A stretch of DNA of 64,000 nucleotides, taken from Caulobacter segnis (GTDB lineage: Bacteria; Pseudomonadota; Alphaproteobacteria; Caulobacterales; Caulobacteraceae). The translations under genes were made by a program, and so were the position numbers. The stretch's first letter is position 1, and the number at the start of each line of letters is the position of its first letter. The DNA lies in contig NZ_CP096040.1 of NCBI RefSeq assembly GCF_023935105.1, positions 5,437,001-5,501,000 of the forward strand. Reading direction: 5' to 3'. Of this stretch, positions 11,492 to 19,783 are shown one piece after another. Under the pieces are notes generated by a model. That model had not been told where the DNA came from, did no database searches, and saw only the letters and a program-made list of their open reading frames with translations.

Positions 11492-11540
11492 CTCCATCAT
11501 GTAGAAAACCATCTCACATTTTGAGATGCGCATGATGGAG
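11492..11540. promoter_or_regulatory. Nested palindrome upstream of the RhaT-like gene
   Basis: An outer inverted repeat ctccatcatg (11492-11501) / catgatggag (11531-11540) encloses an inner one, catctca (11510-11516) / tgagatg (11522-11528). It is AT-richer than its surroundings and ends just before the ATG at 11552, overlapping the ribosome binding region (ATGGAGGAAG). It is probably an operator for a repressor not encoded nearby, or a translation-controlling hairpin. Confidence 0.6.
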
Positions 11541-11551
11541 GAAGACGCCCG

Positions 11552-12616
11552 ATGATCGCCAACCCGCTGCTGGGCGTCCTCTTCCACTGGCTGGGCGGCC
11601 TGGCCTCCGCCAGCTTCTACGTGCCCTATCGCGGCGTGAAGCGCTGGTCGTGGGAGATCTACTGGCTGACCGGCGGGATCTTCTCCTGGCTGCTGGCCCC
11701 GTGGCTGTTCGCCTCGATCCGCACCCACGACCTGCTGGGTGTGATGGGCCAGGTGCCCTCGAACGTCGTCGGCCTGTGCGTGCTGTTCGGGATCCTGTGG
11801 GGTTTCGGCGGCCTGACCTACGGCCTGACCATGCGCTATCTGGGCCTGTCGCTGGGCATGGCCGTGGTGCTGGGCCTGTGCACCGTGTTCGGCACCCTGA
11901 TCCCGCCCCTGGTGCGCGGAACCTTCGCCGAGACCCTGCTGGGCTCGACCTCGGGCAAGATCATCCTGCTGGGCCTGTTGATGACCCTGGCCGGCATCAT
12001 CGTGGTGGCCATGGCCGGCGCCAAGAAGGACGCCGACCTGTCGCCCGACCAGAAGGCCGAGGCGGTCGCCGAGTTCGACTTCAAGAAGGGGATCGCCGTG
12101 GCGATCTTCTCGGGGATCATGTCGGCCTGCTTCGCCTTCGGCCTGGCGGCGGGCGAGCCGATCAAGGCACTGTCGGCCGCGGCCGGCACCGGCCCGCTGT
12201 GGACCGGCCTGCCGGCCCTGTGCCTGGTGATGTTCGGAGGCCTGATCACCAACGGGATCTGGTGCGGCTACCTCATCGTCAAGAACCGCACCGCCGGCCA
12301 ATGGCTGGGCCAGGCCGACGATCCGGAATTCAAGCCGCCGCTGCTGGCCAACTGGCTGCTGTGCGCCCTGGCCGGCACCGCCTGGTACTTCCAGTTCTTC
12401 TTCTACACGATGGGCGAAAGCCAGATGGGCAAGTTCGGCTTCTCCAGCTGGACCCTGCACATGGCCAGCATCATCATCTTCGGCACCCTGTGGGGCTTCG
12501 CCTTCAAGGAATGGAAGGACGCCCGCCCGGCCGTGCGCAACATGGTCTGGAGCGGCGTGGCCCTGCTGGTCGGCGCCACCGTGGTGATCGGCTACGGGAA
12601 TATGATCGGCGGCTAG
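11552..12616 (+). CDS. RhaT-family sugar:proton symporter
   Basis: A 354-residue membrane protein with about ten transmembrane segments. The N-terminal GVLFHWLGGLASASFYVPYRGVK and the following WSWEIYWLTGGIFSW match the L-rhamnose-proton symporter RhaT family, as does the GGLITNGIWCGYL stretch later on. Length fits (344-355). The substrate is a sugar, most simply rhamnose, but no rhamnose catabolic gene is close by. The stop codon overlaps that of the convergent regulator gene by two bases. A nested palindrome precedes the gene. Confidence 0.85.
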   Translation: MIANPLLGVLFHWLGGLASASFYVPYRGVKRWSWEIYWLTGGIFSWLLAPWLFASIRTHDLLGVMGQVPSNVVGLCVLFGILWGFGGLTYGLTMRYLGLSLGMAVVLGLCTVFGTLIPPLVRGTFAETLLGSTSGKIILLGLLMTLAGIIVVAMAGAKKDADLSPDQKAEAVAEFDFKKGIAVAIFSGIMSACFAFGLAAGEPIKALSAAAGTGPLWTGLPALCLVMFGGLITNGIWCGYLIVKNRTAGQWLGQADDPEFKPPLLANWLLCALAGTAWYFQFFFYTMGESQMGKFGFSSWTLHMASIIIFGTLWGFAFKEWKDARPAVRNMVWSGVALLVGATVVIGYGNMIGG

Positions 12617-12912
12617 AGCTCCTCCGCCGCCTCGACCACGCTCCGCAGATACTCGACATGCGCCCGGAAGGCCTTGCGCCCTTTGGGCGTGAGCCGCGCC
12701 TGGGTGCGGGGGCGCTTGCCGACGAAGTCCTTCTCGATGGCCACGTAGCCGGCCTTCTCCAGGGTCGCCAGATGGCTGCCCAGGTTGCCGTCGGTGGCCT
12801 GGGTGATCGCCTTCAGGCGCGGGAAGTCCAGCGGCTGGCCCTTCTCGGCGGCCAGGGCGGCCATGATCTTCAGCCGTAGCGGCTGGTGGATCAGATCGTC
12901 CAGCTGGCTCAT
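12613..12912 (-). CDS. Small winged-helix transcriptional regulator
   Basis: A 99-residue single-domain protein. LRLKIMAALAAE begins a winged helix-turn-helix, DFPRLKAITQATDGNLGSHLATLEKAGYV contains the recognition helix, and RTQARLTPKGRKAFRAHVEYL is the wing and final helix. This is the ArsR/MarR-like winged-helix type that typically regulates a neighbouring membrane protein. Its ATG overlaps the stop of the upstream membrane protein (tcat on the plus strand), so they form one operon. The CAGAG/CTCTG palindromes ahead of that operon are plausible autoregulatory sites. Confidence 0.85.
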   Translation of the reverse strand: MSQLDDLIHQPLRLKIMAALAAEKGQPLDFPRLKAITQATDGNLGSHLATLEKAGYVAIEKDFVGKRPRTQARLTPKGRKAFRAHVEYLRSVVEAAEEL

Positions 12913-13487
12913 CACACGCTCCGCAGCCACAGGCCGCCCAGGAACAGCCCGCCGCCGCCGACCAGGGCCAACCATTGGGCCAGGTATTGCGGCCACAGGT
13001 AGTAACCGGCCAGGGTCGCCACGAACACCGCCACCCCGATCCAGACATAGCGGGGCGAAGCGTTGGTCACGCCCAGCACCGTGTAGAGGAAGCCGACGAA
13101 CAGGCCGGGCAGCGCGATATAGGGCAAGAGCTCGGTCTTGGGGAACACCGCCACGATGGCCAGGACGAAGGCCACGCAGGCGCCCATGCCGGCGACCATC
13201 CGCCAGGGCTTCACGGCCGCATGGGCCCCCGTCCCGCCCTTCGGCGCCAGGATCAGCGAGCCGATCGCGCCGGCGAGGTCCAGCCCCAGCCACAGCCAGC
13301 CCCAATAATCCGGCGCCAGATACGCCATGCCTAGATAGCCCAGCCCCCAGACCACGCCCCACAGCATCAGGAACGGTCCGGCGTGCCGGTAGCCTTTCAG
13401 CGCCATGCCCCGGCGGGTGACGCTGTCGATCTCGGAAAGCGCGCTCAGCGCCTCGGACTTGGATACGCTCGTCATCACAGCCTCCAT
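12912..13487 (-). CDS. Six-helix membrane protein of unknown function
   Basis: A 191-residue protein with a soluble N-terminus of about 30 residues (SKSEALSALSEIDSVTRRGM) and then about six hydrophobic segments. No catalytic motif is visible. Operons pairing such a protein with a small winged-helix regulator are common in Caulobacter and Xanthomonas-type genomes, but the membrane partner's role is unknown. The start may be 13487 or 13475 (second Met). It is translationally coupled to the regulator downstream. Confidence 0.75.
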   Translation of the reverse strand: MEAVMTSVSKSEALSALSEIDSVTRRGMALKGYRHAGPFLMLWGVVWGLGYLGMAYLAPDYWGWLWLGLDLAGAIGSLILAPKGGTGAHAAVKPWRMVAGMGACVAFVLAIVAVFPKTELLPYIALPGLFVGFLYTVLGVTNASPRYVWIGVAVFVATLAGYYLWPQYLAQWLALVGGGGLFLGGLWLRSV

Positions 13488-13490
13488 CTG

Positions 13491-13545
13491 CAGAGAACTC
13501 TGTTGTGCAGAGTTATGCGCGATGAACGGGCTCTGTCAAGCAGAG
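13491..13545. promoter_or_regulatory. Cluster of CAGAG/CTCTG palindromes, likely operator
   Basis: Three inverted pairs occur directly upstream of the membrane protein/regulator operon: cagag-aa-ctctg (13491-13502), aactctg-5-cagagtt (13496-13502/13508-13514) and ctctg-5-cagag (13531-13535/13541-13545). The last two share the same 5-base spacing. They lie within 60 bases of the start codon, where a repressor would block the promoter. Confidence 0.6.
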
Positions 13546-13569
13546 TGGATGACCTTTCTGAAACAAGCC

Positions 13570-13679
13570 GTGTCATCCCGGCCGAAGCGAAGCGTAGAGC
13601 CGGGCCCAGGGGCGACACGCGCGGCGTTCCTTCACCCCCTGGGTCCCGGACAGCCTCTGCGAGGCTTCCGGGATGACAC
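13570..13679. repeat. Intergenic inverted repeat (gtgtcatcccgg family)
   Basis: Perfect 12-base arms gtgtcatcccgg (13570-13581) and ccgggatgacac (13668-13679) enclose about 86 bases with further internal complementarity (cccaggggc / accccctggg). A truncated relative of the arm occurs at 24463-24471. It separates the DUF6065 gene from the upstream operon and may terminate transcription. Confidence 0.7.
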
Positions 13680-13703
13680 GAAAAGGCGGCGAGGGCCTCC
13701 GTC

Positions 13704-14450
13704 CTACACCCCCAGCTTCGGCGACTTCATCCGGCGCTTGTTGACGTGGTGGCTGGGGGCTTCGGCCTTGATCTCCTCGGGGTACTCGCCCTTGAAGTAG
13801 AAGCGCTGCCAGGCTTCCTTGGTGGCCTCGGGGTCGCGCTTGAAGATCAGGGCATTGAACTCGCTGCGCTTCTCGGCCCAGACGTCGTACTGGCGGCGCA
13901 GGTCGGGATTGGAGTTCATCGAGCGGATCACCGGCTGGAACGCCTCCATCGGCTTGTCCTGGATCGGCATGATGAAGCAGAAGGTCTCGCCCTTCTCGAA
14001 CCGCACCGTGCCGGGGCGGGTGAACATCCAGTTCATCGTGAAGGGGAACGGCAGCCAGTCGGTCTCGATCACCCCCGCCAGCGGCTGGATGCCGTCCTTG
14101 ACGTGGTTGGGCGGCCCCATGGCCATCAGCGACCAGCCCGGCGGGGTGCGGAACAGGTAGCCGGTGTGGAAGGTCACCACGCCGCGCGTGAAGTGCGACT
14201 TCACGAAGTCGGTGAAGCCCGGATACGGGTGGTCGGGCTGGAACTTGATGCAGTCCTGGTGCGCCCCGCCGTCCCAGGTCATCGAGAAGCCGACCGGGCA
14301 GATGATGTCCCAGCCGGTGGTGTTGGCCATGGTCAGCGGCAGGCAGCGATAGGGATGGCGCTCGGCGAAGCGATCCATCCAGGCGCGCTGCGGCCGGCCG
14401 GGCACGATCTCCGGCGGACGGTTCTCGGTGGGATAGCACTCCAGTTCCAT
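13704..14450 (-). CDS. DUF6065 family protein
   Basis: A 248-residue soluble protein. The N-terminal ELECYPTENRPPEIVPGRPQR and RCLPLTMANTTGWDIICP match what I recall of the DUF6065 family, found in proteobacteria and without a known function. The middle is rich in aromatic residues and Pro (GYLFRTPPGWSLMAMGPPNH, ETDWLPFPFTMNWMFTRPG), which suggests a compact enzyme-like domain; the C-terminus is charged. The start at 14450 gives the family N-terminus; the open frame extends upstream without a recognisable protein. It stands alone. Confidence 0.8.
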   Translation of the reverse strand: MELECYPTENRPPEIVPGRPQRAWMDRFAERHPYRCLPLTMANTTGWDIICPVGFSMTWDGGAHQDCIKFQPDHPYPGFTDFVKSHFTRGVVTFHTGYLFRTPPGWSLMAMGPPNHVKDGIQPLAGVIETDWLPFPFTMNWMFTRPGTVRFEKGETFCFIMPIQDKPMEAFQPVIRSMNSNPDLRRQYDVWAEKRSEFNALIFKRDPEATKEAWQRFYFKGEYPEEIKAEAPSHHVNKRRMKSPKLGV

Positions 14451-14528
14451 GCCGGTCCTTTGCTTGTCTTCCTGCCCTTGTTCACTCAGGTCTAGCCCTG
14501 CCGCCCTCGGGCCGTCTAGTAGAGCCGC

Positions 14529-15035
14529 ATGAAGACCAGAGCCGACCTGTTCGCCTTTTTCGAGGCCCACGGAATCCCGTCGACCACCCTCGACCACCCG
14601 CCGGTGTTCCGCGTCGAGGAGGGGCTCGAGATCAAGAAGGCCCTGCCCGGCGGCCACACCAAGAACCTGTTCCTCAAGGACGCCAAGGCCCAGCTGTGGC
14701 TGATCTCGGCCCTGGGCGAGACGACGATCGACCTCAAGAGGCTGCACCCCGTGATCGGCTCGGGCCGGCTGTCGTTCGGCCCCCAGGAGATGATGGTCGA
14801 GACCCTGGGCGTAACCCCCGGCTCGGTCACCGCCTTCGGCCTGATCAACGACACCGAGCGGCGGGTGCGCTTCGTGCTGGACAAGGCCTTGGCGGACAGC
14901 GATCCGGTGAACTTCCACCCGCTGGGCAACGACGCCACCACCGCAGTCAGCCAGGCCGACTTTCGCAAGTTCCTGGTCGCGCTGGGGATCGAGCCAATGA
15001 TCGTCGACTTCACCGCGATGGCGGTGGTCGCCTAG
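14529..15035 (+). CDS. ProX/YbaK-family prolyl-tRNA editing protein
   Basis: A 168-residue stand-alone editing domain. EGLEIKKALPGGHTKNLFLKDAKAQLWLI contains the conserved Lys and Asn of the YbaK/EbsC fold, and GVTPGSVTAFGLIND is the diagnostic GxxxGSVxxFGL motif. Members hydrolyse mischarged aminoacyl-tRNA; this shape is closest to the ProXp-ala type, which deacylates Ala-tRNA(Pro), but subtype is an inference. It is transcribed away from the DUF6065 gene. Confidence 0.87.
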   Translation: MKTRADLFAFFEAHGIPSTTLDHPPVFRVEEGLEIKKALPGGHTKNLFLKDAKAQLWLISALGETTIDLKRLHPVIGSGRLSFGPQEMMVETLGVTPGSVTAFGLINDTERRVRFVLDKALADSDPVNFHPLGNDATTAVSQADFRKFLVALGIEPMIVDFTAMAVVA

Positions 15036-15151
15036 CCGCTCACGCTTGGGCCGCCACGCTCCGAGGCGCGAACACGCCGTTGCGAAGAGACGCGCCAGGG
15101 ACCATCTTGGCGGCTTGAGCGTTCCCTGACCTCGAGTACACGAGAGACCCG

Positions 15152-16063
15152 ATGCTGATCGGCGAAAAGCCCGCGCCCCCCGCCCACGCTTCATCGAGCA
15201 AGGGCGAACACGTCAAGGACGGCACCGACGCCACCTTCATGGCCGACGTGATCGAGGCCTCCAAGACCCAGCCCGTCATCGTCGACTTCTGGGCCACCTG
15301 GTGCGGCCCGTGCCGCCAGCTGACCCCGGCCCTCGAAAAGGTCGTCAGCGCGGCCAATGGCGCGGTGAAGCTGGTCAAGATCGATGTCGACGCCAACCCC
15401 GGTTTCGCCGGTCAGCTGCGCGTGCAGTCGATCCCGACCGTCTACGCCTTCGTCGACGGCCGCCCGGTCGACGCCTTCCAGGGCGCCCTGCCCGAGAGCC
15501 AGGTCAAGGCCTTCGTCGAGAAGCTGACCGGCCCGGCGGGTCCCAGCGCCATCGACGACCTGATCGCCCTGGGCAAGGAATCGCTGGAGATCGGCGACGT
15601 CGGCGGCGCGGCCCAGGCCTTCGCCCAGGCGCTGCAGACCGATCCGACTAACATCCCGGCCCTGGGCGGCATGGCCCGCGCCTACCTGCTGGGCGGCGAC
15701 CTGGAAGGCGCGGCCGAGGTGGTGGCCATGGCCCCGGCCGACGCCAAGGATCCTGACCTGGACGCCGCCCGCGCCGCCCTGGCCCTGGCCGAGGACGCCC
15801 CGTCCGAGACCGCCGCCTTCGAAAAGCGCCTGGCCGCCGACGCCGACGACCACGAGGCCCGCTTCGAACTGGCCAAGGCTTTCGCCGGCATGGGGCGCCT
15901 GCAGGACGCCGCCGACCATCTTCTGACCATCATAGCGCGCGACCGTTCCTGGAACGACGACGCGGCCCGCAAGCAACTGCTGACGGTGTTCGAAGCGGCC
16001 GGCCCTACGTCGGAGGTCGCCAAGCAGGGCCGACGCAAACTGTCGACCATCCTCTTCAGCTAG
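15152..16063 (+). CDS. cnoX: Thioredoxin-TPR chaperone-like protein (CnoX/YbbN type)
   Basis: A 303-residue protein. Residues about 25-130 form a thioredoxin domain with an intact WCGPC site (Cys51, Cys54). Residues 140-300 are Ala-rich helical repeats of the TPR type. E. coli CnoX/YbbN has lost the redox pair, while the Caulobacter protein is known to keep it and act as both chaperone and reductase protecting clients handed to GroEL. The intact motif here fits that second type. The start at 15152 was chosen from the ATG after GAGAGACCCG; it is followed closely by the LON-domain gene. Confidence 0.88.
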   Translation: MLIGEKPAPPAHASSSKGEHVKDGTDATFMADVIEASKTQPVIVDFWATWCGPCRQLTPALEKVVSAANGAVKLVKIDVDANPGFAGQLRVQSIPTVYAFVDGRPVDAFQGALPESQVKAFVEKLTGPAGPSAIDDLIALGKESLEIGDVGGAAQAFAQALQTDPTNIPALGGMARAYLLGGDLEGAAEVVAMAPADAKDPDLDAARAALALAEDAPSETAAFEKRLAADADDHEARFELAKAFAGMGRLQDAADHLLTIIARDRSWNDDAARKQLLTVFEAAGPTSEVAKQGRRKLSTILFS

Positions 16064-16097
16064 GCCGTCAGCCAGGCCGAAACCAAGGGAGCAACGG

Positions 16098-16769
16098 ATG
16101 CCGGGAAACTATCGCAAGCTTGGCGACCTGCCGCTGGTGATCCCGGTCTTCCCGCTGGATGGCGTACTGCTGCTGCCCGGCGGCCAGCTGCCGCTGAATA
16201 TCTTCGAGCCGCGCTACCTGAACATGCTGGACGACGCCATGTCGGGCGAGCGGATCATCGGCATGATCCAGACGCGGCCGCACCAGAGCGCCGACATCCA
16301 GACCCCTGCCCTGGCCCCCGTCGGCTGCGCGGGCCGGGTGACCAGCTTCGCCGAGACCAGCGACGGCCGCTATCTGATCACCCTGACCGGGGTCTGCCGT
16401 TTCAGGGCCGGCGAGGAGCTGCCGGTGCGCACGCCCTATCGCCAGGTGCGCGCCGACTTCACCCCCTACGAGCCCGACCTGCGCGAGGACGGCGCCAGCG
16501 AGCGCACCGCCGCCGACATCGACCGCCTGCTCGCAGCCCTGCGCCGCTACCTCGACCACCGGGGCCTGGCCATCGACTGGGGCGACGCCGAGAGCGCGCC
16601 GTCCGACGCCCTGATCAACAGCCTGGCCATGGCCCTGCCGTTCGATCCCCTGGAAAAGCAGGCGCTGCTCGAGGCCGAGACCATCTTCGAGCGCAAGGCG
16701 ACCCTTACGGCATTGTTGGAGATCGATGCGGCCGGCACGGACGATGACGAACCGACCTCTATCCAGTAG
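16098..16769 (+). CDS. LON peptidase substrate-binding domain protein
   Basis: A 223-residue protein that is only the N-terminal domain of Lon: PVFPLDGVLLLPGGQLPLNIFEPRYLNMLDD near residues 15-45, then GCAGRVTSFAETSDGRYLITLTGVCRF. No ATPase or protease domain follows. Such single-domain proteins are widespread and uncharacterised. It lies 34 bases after cnoX and 26 bases before the Trm112-like gene in the same direction, so all three are probably one operon. Confidence 0.88.
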   Translation: MPGNYRKLGDLPLVIPVFPLDGVLLLPGGQLPLNIFEPRYLNMLDDAMSGERIIGMIQTRPHQSADIQTPALAPVGCAGRVTSFAETSDGRYLITLTGVCRFRAGEELPVRTPYRQVRADFTPYEPDLREDGASERTAADIDRLLAALRRYLDHRGLAIDWGDAESAPSDALINSLAMALPFDPLEKQALLEAETIFERKATLTALLEIDAAGTDDDEPTSIQ

Positions 16770-16795
16770 GTGATGGGGCCAGTAGAGAGAGGCTC

Positions 16796-16993
16796 ATGAC
16801 CGAAGCTCCCGCCCCGATTATCGACGTCGATCCGCGCCTGCTGGAAGTGCTGGTGTGCCCCGTGACCCGAGGCCCGCTGGAATACGACCGCGCCAAGGGC
16901 GAACTGATCAGCCGCTCGGCCAAGCTGGCCTACCCGATCCGCGACGGCGTGCCGATCATGCTGCCGGAAGAGGCGCGGGAACTGAGCGAGTAG
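16796..16993 (+). CDS. Trm112/YcaR family small protein (UPF0434)
   Basis: A 65-residue protein with the family core LLEVLVCPVTRGPLEY followed by ELISRSAKLAYPIRDGVPIMLPEEAR. In eukaryotes and archaea Trm112 activates methyltransferases; bacterial members are small and mostly unstudied. Only one of the usual Cys residues is present (VCPV), so zinc binding is doubtful. It ends 3 bases before the stop of the convergent hydroxylase gene. Confidence 0.88.
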   Translation: MTEAPAPIIDVDPRLLEVLVCPVTRGPLEYDRAKGELISRSAKLAYPIRDGVPIMLPEEARELSE

Positions 16994-16995
16994 GG

Positions 16996-18252
16996 CTAGA
17001 GGGCCACCCCGCGCAGCAGCTTCGGCAGGTCCCCGACCCCGCCACCCGCCTCGTGCATGAAGAACCGGCGCGCCGGGGCGATCTGGTTGACCACCGCCAG
17101 GCCGGCGCCGCGCGCCAGGCGCAGCAGCGGGTTGTCGTTCGAGAAGATCCGCACGAAGGCGTCGAAGGCCAGGGCGTTGCTGACCGTGTCGAACCGCCGC
17201 CAGCGGGCGTAGCGCTCCAGCACCGCCTCGGCGCCGATATCCTCGCCGTTGCGCACCGCCTCGACCAGTACTTCCGCCAATGCAGCGGCGTCCTTCAGGC
17301 CCAGATTCAGCCCCTGCCCCGCGATCGGGTGCACGCCGTGGGCGGCGTCGCCGATCAAGGCCAGGCGCGGAGCGACCATGCGCTCGGCCAGCGACAGCGA
17401 CAGCGGATAGACGAAGGTCGGCCCCTCGATCGAGACCTCGCCCAGGAAGTCGCCGAACCGGCGCATCAGGTGGGCGTGGAAGGCTTCGGGGCTGGCGTTG
17501 CGCAAGGCCTCGCCGCGCGCGGTGCTCTCGGTCCACACCAGGCTGGCGCGGTTGTCGGTCAGCGGCAGGATGGCGAACGGGCCGCTGGGCAGGAAATATT
17601 CGTGGGCCACGCCCTCGTGCGGTCGCTGCATCCGCACGGTCGCCACCACGCCGCTCTGGCCGTAGCTCCAGCCGATGTCGCCGATCCCGGCCGCCCGGCG
17701 CAGGATCGAGCCGCGTCCCTCGGCGCTGACCGCCAGCGGCGCCGACAGCACCCGGCCGTCCGACAGGGTGAGGCGAGCGGCGCCCGGCTCCACCGACAGG
17801 GCCTTGGCGGCCATCGGCGCGATGACCGGGATCTGCTTGTCGATCACCGCCTTGGACAGCGCCGCGCGGATCTGGCGGTTCTCGACCAGATAGCCCAGAG
17901 GTTCGCCCTCGATGCGGCCCGAAATCTCGCTCGAGTCGAACCGCAGGAAGGCGGGAAGCGGCTTGCGCGACGCCGCGCTCGGCGTGCGGCCGTCGGTGAC
18001 CAGGATCTGCTCGATGCGTTGGGCGTGGGGCGCCAGGGCCTCGCCCGCGCCGATCGCCCGCCACTGGCGGAAACTGGAATAGGCGATCGCCGAGCTGCGG
18101 CCGTCGAAGGTCGGAGCCAGCTGGGCCTCGAACGGTTGAGGATCGACCAGGAGCGGCCGAAGGCCGCCCGACGCCAAGGCAAGCGCCAGGGTCGCGCCGG
18201 CCATGCCGGCGCCGGCGATGATCACGTCGGCATCGTGAGCGGGAGCGCGCAT
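16996..18252 (-). CDS. UbiH/UbiF-family FAD-dependent hydroxylase
   Basis: A 418-residue flavoprotein monooxygenase. The N-terminal VIIAGAGMAGATLALALASGG binds FAD, and ALIGDAAHGVHPIAGQGLNLGLKDAAALAEVL is the second FAD motif of the UbiH/Coq6 group. It most likely hydroxylates the aromatic ring in ubiquinone synthesis; which ring position (UbiH, UbiF, UbiI or UbiL role) cannot be told. It lies 45 bases downstream of the MarC gene on the same strand. Confidence 0.88.
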   Translation of the reverse strand: MRAPAHDADVIIAGAGMAGATLALALASGGLRPLLVDPQPFEAQLAPTFDGRSSAIAYSSFRQWRAIGAGEALAPHAQRIEQILVTDGRTPSAASRKPLPAFLRFDSSEISGRIEGEPLGYLVENRQIRAALSKAVIDKQIPVIAPMAAKALSVEPGAARLTLSDGRVLSAPLAVSAEGRGSILRRAAGIGDIGWSYGQSGVVATVRMQRPHEGVAHEYFLPSGPFAILPLTDNRASLVWTESTARGEALRNASPEAFHAHLMRRFGDFLGEVSIEGPTFVYPLSLSLAERMVAPRLALIGDAAHGVHPIAGQGLNLGLKDAAALAEVLVEAVRNGEDIGAEAVLERYARWRRFDTVSNALAFDAFVRIFSNDNPLLRLARGAGLAVVNQIAPARRFFMHEAGGGVGDLPKLLRGVAL

Positions 18253-18297
18253 GGCGGGATATGGGCGCGTGCGGCCGGACCTGTCCAGAGCGCGCGG

Positions 18298-18993
18298 CTA
18301 CTTAGCGGCCGCGTAGGGCGCCTTGGCGTCCTGGCGAACCAGGCCGCGCGTGGCGTCGCCCACGCCGATCAGCACGAACTGCACCGCCAGGGCGCAGAGG
18401 ATCAGGCCCAGGACCCGCACCACGATGCTCATGCCGATCCGTCCCAGGACCCTGCTGATCAGCGGCGCGGCCCAGAACACCGCCACCAGCACCAGCGACA
18501 CCGCCGAGATGACCGCCACGCCCAGACCCAGGCCCGCCCAGCCGAACGGCTTGGCCTCGGCGGCGTAGATGATCACCGTCGAGATCGCGCCCGGACCGAT
18601 CAGCAGCGGCATGGCGAACGGCACGATCAGGCGCTCGAAGCGCTGCTTGGCGTAGACCCGGGCCGACTGCCCTTCGACCCCCTCGGCCGCGTCGGCGAAC
18701 ATGGTGGTGAAGTCGTCGCGCACCATGTCCAGCCCGAGAATGAACAGGATGATGCCGCCGGCGATGCGGAAGGCCGGCATCGAGATGCCGAAGAAGGCCA
18801 GCAGGCCCACGCCCGTGAAGAAGAAGAAGATCAGGAAGGCGGCGACGAACAGACCGATATAGACGGCCACCATCCGCCGCCCCGCCGCGGCGGCGCCCAG
18901 GGTGGCGGCGGCGAACAGCGGCACGTTGCCGATCGGGTCGATCAGGGCGAACAACGCGACGAAGAAGTTGACGGCCAGCTTCGCCTCGGTCAT
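18298..18993 (-). CDS. MarC family integral membrane protein
   Basis: A 231-residue protein with six hydrophobic segments. FFVALFALIDPIGNVPLFAAAT in the first helix and PFAMPLLIGPGAISTVIIYA in the middle are the two Pro/Gly signature regions of the MarC family. Despite the name no antibiotic resistance role is established. The start at 18993 gives the family N-terminus; the longer frame to 19122 overlaps the pyrF upstream region. It is divergent from pyrF (85 bases between starts). Confidence 0.9.
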   Translation of the reverse strand: MTEAKLAVNFFVALFALIDPIGNVPLFAAATLGAAAAGRRMVAVYIGLFVAAFLIFFFFTGVGLLAFFGISMPAFRIAGGIILFILGLDMVRDDFTTMFADAAEGVEGQSARVYAKQRFERLIVPFAMPLLIGPGAISTVIIYAAEAKPFGWAGLGLGVAVISAVSLVLVAVFWAAPLISRVLGRIGMSIVVRVLGLILCALAVQFVLIGVGDATRGLVRQDAKAPYAAAK

Positions 18994-19078
18994 TCGACGT
19001 CCTCGCCTTTCAAATCGCGCCCGGAGTTCGGCTCTTCCTAGAGCCGGCGCTCGCGCGCGCCAACCCCGGGGACCGAAT

Positions 19079-19780
19079 ATGACCGCCGACGCTCGCCTGA
19101 TCGTGCCGCTGGACCTGCCCACCGTCGACGACGCGCGCGCGATGGTCCGGACGCTGGGCGACGCGGTCAGCTTCTACAAGATCGGCCTGGAGCTGCTGGC
19201 CAGCGACGGCATGACCCTGGCCCGCGAGCTGAAGGCCGACGGCAAGTCGATCTTCCTCGATTGGAAGCTGCACGACATCGGCGCGACGGTCGAGCGCTCG
19301 GCCCGCGTGCTGGCCCAGAGCGGCTGCGACCTGCTGACGGTCCACGCCGAGCCGCAGGTGATGCAGGCGGCGGTCAAGGCGCGCGGCGACTCGTCTCTAA
19401 AGATCCTGGCCGTCACCGTGCTGACCAGCCTGACCGACGCCGACCTCATCGAGATGGGCTACGCGTTCGGGGCCCGCGATCTGGTCGAGCGCCGGGTTCG
19501 CCAGGCCATTGACTGCGGCGTCGACGGCATCGTCTCCTCGCCGCATGAAGCGGCGCTGGCCCGCGAGATCGCCAAGGCGGCCGGAAAGCCGGACTTCCTG
19601 ATCGTCACCCCCGGCGTGCGCCCGTTCTGGTCGGCCAAGAACGACCAGGCCCGCGCCGCCACGCCCGAGGCCGCCATCCGCGCCGGGGCCAGCCACCTGG
19701 TCTGCGGCCGCCCGATCACCGCCGCCAACGATCCGCGCGAAGCGGCGCTGAAGGTGGTCGAGGAGATCGCGGGGTTGTGA
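19079..19780 (+). CDS. pyrF: Orotidine 5'-phosphate decarboxylase
   Basis: A 233-residue TIM-barrel enzyme making UMP from OMP, the last step of de novo pyrimidine synthesis. LIVPLDLPTVDDARAMV opens the barrel, and FLDWKLHDIGATVERS holds the catalytic Lys and Asp pair (DxKxxDI). LIVTPGVRPFWSAKNDQAR and GASHLVCGRPITAANDP are the phosphate-binding end. The ATG at 19079 follows GGGG. The frameshifted phosphatase-like gene starts 3 bases after its stop. Confidence 0.96.
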   Translation: MTADARLIVPLDLPTVDDARAMVRTLGDAVSFYKIGLELLASDGMTLARELKADGKSIFLDWKLHDIGATVERSARVLAQSGCDLLTVHAEPQVMQAAVKARGDSSLKILAVTVLTSLTDADLIEMGYAFGARDLVERRVRQAIDCGVDGIVSSPHEAALAREIAKAAGKPDFLIVTPGVRPFWSAKNDQARAATPEAAIRAGASHLVCGRPITAANDPREAALKVVEEIAGL

Positions 19781-19783
19781 CTG

